Shown here piece after piece: positions 56,265-64,000 of a DNA stretch of 64,000 bases. A program made the translations under genes and the position numbers. The DNA comes from Branchinecta lynchi (lineage: Eukaryota > Arthropoda > Branchiopoda > Anostraca > Branchinectidae). The notes under the pieces are model-generated. The model was not told the DNA's origin and did not search any database. It saw only the letters and a program-made list of their open reading frames with translations. The stretch covers positions 14,875,998-14,939,997 of the forward strand of contig JAKZAP010000020.1 in NCBI GenBank assembly GCA_023053575.1, given 5' to 3'. Every line of letters begins with the position of its first letter. The stretch's first letter is position 1.

Positions 56265-56425
56265 GCTTCCGGCTCCCCACACCAGTATCGGAACTGGCCC
56301 GGACTTGAAATAGAACATCTAAGACATTAGCTCTTGCCACTTGTCAAAGTTTATTCACATCTGATAACCCATTCGAAAGTTATCCATATGGCACTTGATA
56401 GCCTATGCTCAAGTGCCATACAAGC
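56265..56425 (+). mobile_element. Family A 3' fragment A8
   Basis: A short stretch of core (GAACATCTAAGACATTAGCTC) is followed by an imperfect hairpin TATGGCACTTG...CAAGTGCCATA at 56388-56422. The 5' end is absent. Confidence 0.55.
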
Positions 56426-56859
56426 TTGAGACAGTTGGAACAACACATGGACCTCTCTGATTTTTTATCTACTTATTTTGATATATTTTTTTTTTCCAAT
56501 GTAGTTTATTTTAATTTTTTGTGTGTTGATAGTTCGTGATACTTTAGTTGTTATTTTGAATTAATTTTTCCGACTTTCCCGTTTCCCTTTGTCTCTTTTC
56601 TGTTTTTTTGTGAAACGTCTATAACCAACGCACACATACACATAGTGAATGCCGCCGCAAGGGGAGGAATACTTAAAAGAAAAAATACTGCCCAGGGAAT
56701 AAATCTTTCATATCTTCTTCGCAGAAACATGAAGCTTTGAAACGACTTTGTCAAGTCCAGTCCCCCTCCCACATAAACACCTACAAAAACAAACCCTTAT
56801 TCTGAAGACGCCAAGCTACGAACGCCGCATAAAAAATAACTCCCCGCACTTAGCTCTAA
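56426..56859. other. No gene seen; T-rich
   Basis: T-rich tract near 56470-56550; no supported feature. Confidence 0.3.
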
Positions 56860-57372
56860 AGAGAGGTCCGTCGGGAATTGTCCAGACGCAAGAGAATCAG
56901 GTGCTGGAAACACTCCAAATTATTCAACAGATGATAACATCAACAAAAACTCTACCTATTGAGATGGCTCCCTGCCAAATTCTATCGAGCTGCGGTCGCG
57001 CTGTATGGAACACTAGTTGAACATTCCAAAGGGTTAATCCCCGTCGTTAAGGTCCGTCGGGAATTGTCCAGACGCAAGAGAATCAGGTGCTGGAAACACT
57101 CCAGATTATTCAACGGTCACGGGTGAAATTATAAATCCCAGATTCCTTTAAATTTGATGCATACCGGACGAGACCGACGAAGACGCCTGTCGCATCGGTT
57201 TCCGAGCGAGGAGAGGACACAATCAGATCTCAGCCAGTTTTTATCTACTCAGCAACAGAAATAGATGATTAACCCTTTGGAATGTTCAACTAGTGTTCCA
57301 TACAGCGCGACCGCAGCTCGATAGAATTTAGCAGGGAGCCATCTCAATAGGTAGAGTTTTTGTTGATGTTAT
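56860..57372. repeat. Rearranged block with direct and inverted copies
   Basis: GGTCCGTCGGGAATTGTCCA starts copies at about 56866 and 57050 (direct, about 65 bp). 56937-57035 (ACATCAACAAAAACTCTACC to GGAACACTAGTTGAACATTC) recurs inverted at 57268-57369. Origin unknown. Confidence 0.75.
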
Positions 57373-57373
57373 C

Positions 57374-57753
57374 GAGAACAAATAATCAGATAGAACCTTC
57401 GTCTTTGGTCCCATTCAGCGACGACGAAAGTGAGCGGAGCTAGAGGTACTTGCTCTAGCTTTGAGTTGATACCCGTCTACTTCCGTCTTCGCTGTTCATC
57501 GCCGCAGAACAATAAGTGTAGGAGGCACGCTGACCCGCTCTGGGGCGCCTCTACAAAACAATCGGCTCTGACTGAAAATTTCTTCTACGCGCCTTCATAG
57601 CGATATAGCTATTTGTAGAGGCAATGAAACGTGATGCACCGCGTGATGTACCTCCGCTCGTTTGCATCGGGCAGTGTGCGGGCAAATATTCGACTTCGTA
57701 TGGTCATATTACAAAGATAGGGAGACGGAGGTTCTATCTGATTATCTGTTCTA
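57374..57753. mobile_element. 380-bp TIR element with 9-bp target duplication (MULE-like)
   Basis: The flanks GATGTTATC are at 57365-57373 and 57754-57762 (perfect). The ends are AGAACAAATAATCAGATAGA and, on the complement, AGAACAGATAATCAGATAGA, both followed by ACCT-CGTC. A 9-bp duplication fits Mutator-like elements. Interior 57460-57690 is homologous to 31555-31820. Non-coding. Confidence 0.8.
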
Positions 57754-57849
57754 GATGTTATCATAACGTATTCCTTCAGTGTAAGACGACTGCAAACCGT
57801 GTTTGGTAGAATATAAAACGATCAGCAAGCTGAGACTCTATTTTGGCCA

Positions 57850-58848
57850 CTCGAACTTGCACAACTTTGATGTAAAGTTTCTAATACTCCAGCGAAGTTT
57901 TATCGTCCTAGCACATCTGAAGTACCTGAACTAACGATCACAGGAATTCCGAATACCCCCCTACAGCTCCCCCGCCCCCTCGGTACCCGAATCCAGTCCG
58001 ACTCTGCCGCTGATGCACCTAGGACTTGTGCTTGTCCTTCCCACTAAGTTTCATCCTGATCGCTCCGATCTAGCGTGTCAAAAGATTTCCGGTTCTCCGC
58101 TCCAACCCCCAGCCCCCAGCTCATCGGATCCGGCCCGGAATCAAAACGGGACATCTGAGGCATGACGTCTTTCCAGATATCAAGTTTCATTAAGATCCGA
58201 TTACCCATTCGAAAGTTATGCATGCCCCTATTTTCCGAATTCCACCAACTCCCCCTCCCCCCACGATGGTTGGATCAGGTGAATGAGTCTTTTCAAGTCA
58301 ATCTGGTCGGTTCCATGATATGTCTGCCAAGTTTTATCGTTCTAGCCCACCTGGAAGTACATTAACTACGGATCGCCGGAATTCCAGAACCCCCCTCCAA
58401 CTCCTCCCAAAGTGTCCGAATCCGATCCAGTAAAGCCAGTTAGGTATCTAGAGCTTGTAGAGAAGTTTCATCCCGATCGCTCCACTCTGTGAGTTTCACA
58501 GGATTTCCGGTTCCCTCCTCCGACTCCCCCCCCCCCAGATTAATCGGATCCGGTCCGGACTTGAACACAAGGTCTTTCCAGATATCAAGTTTCATTAAGA
58601 TCCGATCAAGCATTCGAAAGTTATGCATGCCCCTATTTTCCGGATTCCGCCAACTCCCCCCCCCCCCCCACGATGGTCTGACCGGGCAAGTGACTGTTTC
58701 CAAGTTAGTTTGGTCAGGTCCCTAATATGCCTGCCAAGTTTCATCGTCCTAGTACTTCTGGAAGTACCCTAACTCGAGAACAGTGGACCGACCGACCGAA
58801 AAGTGATCGGTATATGGCACTTGAGCGGAGCTGCAAGTGCCATAACAA
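57850..58848 (+). mobile_element. Family A element A9
   Basis: The core monomers carry CTAAGTTTCATCC, TATCAAGTTTCATTAAGATC and GCCAAGTTT. Then ACCGACCGACCG (58787) and the hairpin GGCACTTGAGC...GCAAGTGCCAT (58817-58845). No clear 5' signature. Confidence 0.7.
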
Positions 58849-60093
58849 GAGCTGTAATCTCGTATGGCACTTGCAAGAATACGTCGTAGCTAATGATAAA
58901 AGCTAAGATTTGTCCCGGTCCCACCACTCTATGCTTGTTCCGAGATTTCCGATCCCCATCCAATCCCCCCCCCCCGAGTTATTGGATCCCGTCCGGACAT
59001 GAAACGGCAAATCTGCGACACGAGCTCTTTCCAACTGTCAAGTTTTGTTTGTGTCTGATGCCCCCTTGGAAAGTTACGCTTGACTCAAGATCCCGGAATT
59101 CCCATCCCTCCGCCCCCCCCCCTCCCGATGGTCGGATCGGGGAAATGACTTTTCTTAAGTCAATCTTGTCGGGTCCCTGATAAGTCTGCCAAGTTCCATC
59201 AAGCACATCTGGAAGTACCTTAACCCGTGATAACCGGAAATTCGGGACCCAGCCTCCACCCCCCCCCCCACAGTGCACGGATCCGATCCGGTTATGTCAA
59301 CAAAGTATCAAGGATATGTGCTTGTTCTCCCCGCCAAGTTTCATCCCGATCCTTCCACTCTAAGCGTGTCACGATATTTCCGGTTTCCCACTCTAACTCC
59401 CCCATGGCTGCCGGATCCGGTCCGGAAGTACAATGGGACATGTGAGGCTCGTCTTCTTCCCACATATCAAGTTTCATTCAGATCCGATCACCCGTTCGAA
59501 AGTTACGCATGCCTCAATATTCCCGATTCCCCTTCACTCCACTCCCCCACGATGGTCAAATCGGGAAAGTGACTATTTCCAAGTCAGTTTTGTTCGCTTC
59601 CCTGGTAAGCCTGCCAAGTTCATCATCCTAGGACATCTGGAAGTACCTTAACCCGTAAAAACCGGAATTCCGGGATCCAGCCTATAACACCACCACCCCC
59701 CACAGTGCCCGGATCCGATCCGGTTATGTCAACGACGTATCAAGGATATGTGCTTGTTTTTTCCACCATGTTTCATCCCGATCCCTCCACTCTAAGCGTG
59801 TCCATGATATTTCCGGTATCCCCCTCCAACTCCCCCCACAGCTGTCGGATCCGGTTCGGACATAAAACAGGACATGCGAGGCATGTTTTCTTCCCATATA
59901 TCAAGTTTCATTCAGATCCGATCACCCCTTCGAAAGTTACACATGCCTCAATATTCCGGATTCCCCCTCCCTCCACTCCCCCCACGGTGGTCAGAGCGGG
60001 GAAGTGACTATTTCCAAGTCAGTTTGGTCGGGTCCCTGATACGCCTGCCAAGTCATGGATATCCCTCCACTTACATTTTGGGATCCCAAAACA
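58849..60093 (+). mobile_element. Family A element A10 with family B 3' end
   Basis: The 5' end AACAAGAGCTGTAATCTCGT then ATGGCACTTG joins the hairpin of A9 directly. A-type core monomers run to GCCTGCCAAG (60051). The sequence then switches to the family B terminal block (GTCATGGATATCCCTCCACT, CATTTTGGGATCCCAAAA) without microsatellite or A hairpin. Confidence 0.75.
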
Positions 60094-61199
60094 AGAAATA
60101 AACGAGGTTCTCTGAGGACAACTGCCAAAAAAAGTATCACAAGCTTCGAGATTTTGCTGATAGTCGTGCAGGCCATGGGAGTAGCTGGCGATAATTCTTA
60201 TTCTCGGTATAATTCTAAGAACATAACGAAGGGTGAACAAGTTTGAAGAAAAGTAATCTTAAACTTCTGATTGGCTAAAATCCCAACAGTATATTAGGAA
60301 GATTCCAAATTTTACTTATTTATGCATCCTAAAATACTGTACTAATTACGTTATAATACAATAAAGCTTGAACTAATTTGAAACTGTCGAAGGTTTCTTG
60401 AACTCTTGGAACGGTGCAATCAAGAAACTAAACTATTTTAAGAAGGCTTAAGATGCAAGTGAAGATTTCAAATTAAATTAATTCAATTATATATCCTAAA
60501 TAACTTCCAAAAGGATTAGCGTCAGACAACAAAAAAAAACAACTTACCTTTGGGTCGTGTATGTGGAGTAAGAAGCTAGCAAGAGATGTGCGCAAATGCC
60601 CTCCTCAAAATTCCTTCCAGATTAGTTCTTTTTTGGCCGCTAGATGCGCTAGTCTAAATTAAAGAATGACATGTTACTCCTTGGTGTACGTTTATCCCTG
60701 TTTGTCTATGTTCAATTCCTTTTAGGCTTAGCCATGTTTAAAACTGTTTAAAACTCTTCTGCCTCTATTTCTGCTCTACCCAAGTCTGTTCTGTCAAACT
60801 TCATCAATTCTGGCTTCCGACTGCAGTGCTGCATGCTGGTTGGCTTTTACACAGGGCTAATGTGCGACTCAGTATGAAGAGAAGACTAATCACTTATTCA
60901 CCCTTCAGATAACTTATACCAAGACATCACGTGTGACAGTTATTGTTTCTCAAGCACATCTGGCGGCAATTCGTCACTGGATTTTATGAGGGGCGTATTT
61001 CGGTAAGGCTGCAATCGCGACCTGCAGCGCTGCGATGGGATGTCAAACCCAGGTTCACACTGCTTTGCACTATGCGACCCGATTTTTTCTTTGATTTTCC
61101 GACGTGGTTTCCTTACGTTTCTGACGACGTGATTATGATGTTTTAATTCAGAAAAAGGTAGAGCAACTTATAGCTTTCAAAATCACCTAAACTTCTTTT
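60094..61199. other. No confirmed gene; candidate upstream exon donor
   Basis: On the minus strand CACGACCCAAAG is followed by GTAAGTT (exon end 60548), a textbook donor that could close a 5' non-coding exon of the receptor gene or of another gene. Nothing else is supported. Confidence 0.3.
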
Positions 61200-61395
61200 T
61201 TTTTTCAATGAACATGGGCACGATGTTCTGTTTTGTTCTGTTTTTGGGGGTACCTGTTTCTGTTCTGTTTTTGCAAAAAAAAAAAACAGAAACAGAACAT
61301 GTCAGCTATTCTTCTTATTTGTCTGTTCTGTTTTTTGGGATGTCTGTCTTAGCATGTTTCTAAATTTTTGTGTACCTGTTTGCAGCCTGTTTCTG
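61200..61395. repeat. TGTTCTGTTTTT simple-repeat cluster
   Basis: TGTTCTGTTTT and TTTCTGTT words recur about ten times around a central A run with the complement (AACAGAAACAGAACA). Non-coding. Confidence 0.6.
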
Positions 61396-62465
61396 TTTTT
61401 ATGGCACTTGCCCTTCGGCCAAGTGCCATATAGCGATCGCAATTTCTGTCCGTCCGTCGGTCTGTCGGTCTGTCCGGGTTTTGCTAGTTCGGGCACTTCC
61501 ACATAAGCTAGGACGATACAACTTGGCAGGCGTATCAGGGACCCCAAATGATTAAGTTGGAAAGAGTCACTTCCCCGATCCGAGCACCGTGGGGGGAGTG
61601 GAGGGAGAGGGAATCCGGAATCTTGAGGTATTTTTAACTTTTGAACGGGTGATCGGATCTCGATGGAACTTGATATTTGGAAAGACCTCATGCCTCAGAC
61701 GACCCACTTAAAATCTGGACCGGATCCGGTGACTTTTGGGGGGAGCTGCAGGGGGCAACCGGAAATCTTGGGAAACGCTATGAGTGGAGGGATCGAGATG
61801 AAACTTGGTGGGAAGACACCTAGCAAACACTAGATACATCACTGACATAACCGAGCCGATTCGGGCACTGTCGGGGGAGTGGAGGGAGGGGGAATCCGGA
61901 ATCTTGAGGTATTTATAACTTTTGAACGGGTGATCGGATCTCGATGGAACTTGATATTTGGAAAGACCTCATGCCTCAGACGACCCACTTCAAATCCGGA
62001 CCGGATCCGGTGACTTTTGGGGGGAGCTGGAGGAGGCAACCGGAAATCTTGGGAAACGCTATGAGTGGAGGGGTCGAGATGAAACTTGGTGGGAAGACAC
62101 CTAGCAAACACTAGATACATAATTGACATGACCGAGCCGATTCGGGCACTGTCGGGGGAGTGGAGGGAGGGGGAATCCGGAATCTTGAGGTATTTATAAC
62201 TTTTGAACGGGTGACCGGATCTCGATGAAACTTGATATTTGGAACGACCTCATGCCTCAGACGACCCACTTAAAATCCGGACCGGATCCGGTGACTTTTA
62301 GGGGGAGCTGGAGGGGGCAACCGGAAATCTTGGGAAACGCTGTGAGTGGAGGGATCGAGATGAAACTTGGTGGGAAGACACCTAGCAAACACTAGATATA
62401 TGATTGACATAACGGAGCCGTGCCTACTCGTAACAAGTGCCATATGAGCTCGTAGCTCTTGTTTT
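61396..62465 (-). mobile_element. Family A element A11 with three ~282-bp monomers
   Basis: Nearly identical to A2: hairpin at 61401-61430, TCGGTCTG microsatellite (61455-61470), three units (ACTTTTGAACGGGTGA at about 61637, 61919, 62201), and minus-strand 5' end AAAACAAGAGCTACGAGCTC at 62465. Confidence 0.85.
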
Positions 62466-62612
62466 TTAGTTTCAATTCCCAGAATTAAAACTAAGGGAAA
62501 AGGGGAACAAAATACGGGAGCTGGGAGCGTAAGAATACTTGGGATTTCCAAAATTGTCTTTTGGGCGAATCAGGTAATATTTAGCCGCGTTTGATTTGGT
62601 CTACCTCGACTC

Positions 62613-62876
62613 CGGAGCAAAATAACTCTAGAGAGTAATGCGGGAACTTTGAAAAAGTGACACACTGTCAAACCGCAGCGACACTAGCTCCCCTAGAGGA
62701 CACGAACATCCCTACTGAAACTCAACCAGCACCGCATCTTAGCCTTGCTAGAATTGTCTACGTCCGCCACTGCACACACGAACAAAGTGAGCTGGGCGGC
62801 GCTGCGACGGAGACCCATTTTTTATGGATGGGAAGGATAGGTCTTCGCATTTACTCTCTAGATTTATTTTGCTCTG
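62613..62876. mobile_element. 264-bp hAT-like MITE
   Basis: The ends are CGGAGCAAAATAACTCTAGA and, on the complement, CAGAGCAAAATAAATCTAGA, both followed by GAGTAA. The flanks CTCGACTC (62605-62612) and CTTGACTC (62877-62884) are an 8-bp duplication with one change. A 74-codon frame inside is not considered a gene. Confidence 0.75.
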
Positions 62877-62909
62877 CTTGACTCGAAATTGTCTTTAAAT
62901 CCAGTCATT

Positions 62910-63402
62910 AGTTGCGTTTTTGTTCGGCTTTTGCCTTTCCCTTTTCAGCTTTGGCTTTTTATCGTTTTCAGGCCTTTTTTAACATTCTCGCTTTTTCACA
63001 AGTTGCCGTTACTACTAAGGACTTTTCACTTTTCTCGGGTGAAAACGCTATTTTGACAAATGCCATTTTATTATTATTTTACTTGCACTTCAAATTTTTC
63101 ATCTTTAAAATCCGAGACAGTTTCGAGGTACTGATTTTCACTTTGAATCAAATTCCTCTTTTATTGGATTTTGGGACAAACTGGTTAAAGTAGCGAGGCA
63201 AAAAGCCAAAAGGAGAGCGTAACTTGGTCCCCTACCAAGTTTGCCTTTTTGCAAAAAGCCGAGGGAAAAGGCGAAAGTCGGCGTTTGCCTTTTTGACAAA
63301 AACGGGAAATTGTCAAACAGTGCTTGGGACCATTTTACGAAAACGCAAAAAAAGTAAAAAGCCGTCGAAAAGGCGAGTGAAAAGTCGAACAAAAACGCAA
63401 CT
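62910..63402. repeat. Inverted-repeat element with CTTTTTGC subrepeats
   Basis: The ends are AGTTGCGTTTTTGTTCGGCT and, on the complement, AGTTGCGTTTTTGTTCGACT. The interior is rich in GCCTTTT/AAAAGGC words in both orientations. No clear target duplication; non-coding. Confidence 0.6.
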
Positions 63403-63521
63403 ATGTCCACCGGGTTTTATCCGCTGCCTGGAGGCATCGAGGAGACAAGACGGGTAAATAGAACGCAGCTTAAATTCACAAGTTTTACGCCACAGGAAAC
63501 GCAGCCTAGAGAAAGCATAGC

Positions 63522-64000
63522 CAAGAGCTACAAGCTCATATGTCACTTGATACGAGCAGGTGCTGGAAGGAAGTACATGAGAATGTCACAAAATACTGAA
63601 GGGGTGCAGTCCCCCTAGCTTTGGACCTAGAAATAGTATTTCTGGTTTAACTCGAGTCTGCATTTATGGCATCGCCTCGAATCATCTAGGGCAAACGAAT
63701 GTTCTACCTTCCAAGTTTAGACCCACTAGTTCGATCCCTAGACATGCCACACCATTTCTGGTACCCCCCTCTAGCTTCTCCTGCAGTGGCTGAATCTTGT
63801 TCGTACAGATAAATGGATCGTCTAAAGCACTTTTTGTCAACGCATGTCAAGTTTCACTCGTATCTGAGAGATTTTCGGGAATTTACGGTACCCCCACACC
63901 GTGCTCGGATCCGCTCCGGACCCTAAATAAATAATCTAGGGCATTGCTCTCCCTACTTTCAACTAAAACAACAAATCTAGGCCGCATAAACTCGGTACTA
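63522..64000 (+). mobile_element. Family A element A12, cut by window end
   Basis: The 5' end is AGCCAAGAGCTACAAGCTCA then TATGTCACTTG. It is collinear with A1 (AGTACATGAGAATGTCACAA, ATCGCCTCG, AATCTAGGCCGCATAAACTC), i.e. the same subfamily. It continues past the window. Confidence 0.7.

Noticed and set aside
21004..62551. Many frames with PSFIVLA-, SSFIKIRS- or STLSVS-like peptides
   Set aside because: They recur in all family A monomers and shift frame between units; they are repeat translations, not genes.
62657..62881. 74-codon plus-strand frame
   Set aside because: It lies almost wholly inside a TIR element (62613-62876) with an 8-bp target duplication.

Overview
This is repeat-dense nuclear DNA from an animal, probably an arthropod or another invertebrate. 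Several non-LTR retrotransposons, Helentron-like non-autonomous repeats, foldback elements and MITE-like elements are nested in one another. The only host gene I can support has introns of 6.5 to 9.2 kb. There are no operons, rRNAs, tRNAs or bacterial features. The species cannot be named from this sequence.

Host gene (minus strand, 35934 down to 5171): five exons join with matching reading phases and AG/GT borders. They encode a predicted 282-residue protein with a signal peptide, a cysteine-rich module of tumour-necrosis-factor-receptor type (containing C-x2-C-L-P-G-Y), a weak membrane segment followed by a basic cluster, and a Ser/Pro/Thr-rich tail. About half of the window is introns of this gene. 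A 5' untranslated exon probably lies further up, and two candidate splice donors are listed (36072 and 60548).

Mobile DNA: (1) Family A and family B are two interspersed families with one plan: a short 5' end motif, a core of tandem monomers, an ACGG/TCGG-type microsatellite, and a 3' hairpin that repeats part of the 5' end. This plan matches Helentron-associated elements (HINE, DINE-1/pearl type). Family A carries the GGCACTTG hairpin (about 12 copies); family B carries the TTTTGGGATCCCAAAA palindrome (about 10 copies). (2) Non-LTR retrotransposons: a nearly intact endonuclease/reverse-transcriptase ORF at 32009-35017, four 5'-truncated copies of one reverse-transcriptase family (about 605, 2925, 14546 and 30135), and three other truncated LINEs (about 7934, 14150 and 22430). 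(3) Terminal-inverted-repeat elements with target duplications readable in the sequence: hAT-like (8 bp) at 20080, 39609, 40544 and 62613; Mutator-like (9 or 10 bp) at 57374 and 42397; a TAA-duplicating pair at 19213 and 38395; and a 7.1-kb foldback element at 45694-52794 whose terminal repeats are built of CGTCAGTT subrepeats.

Nesting gives a relative history. The family B copy at 38197-42110 contains a TAA-type element and a 2.5-kb hAT-like element, and the latter contains a 286-bp hAT-like element. The 7.1-kb foldback split an older, smaller foldback, whose two halves can be recognised at 45677-45693 and 52803-53333. Apart from the 1002-residue retrotransposon ORF, I see no element with a plausible intact enzyme, and no transposase or Rep/helicase ORF was found.
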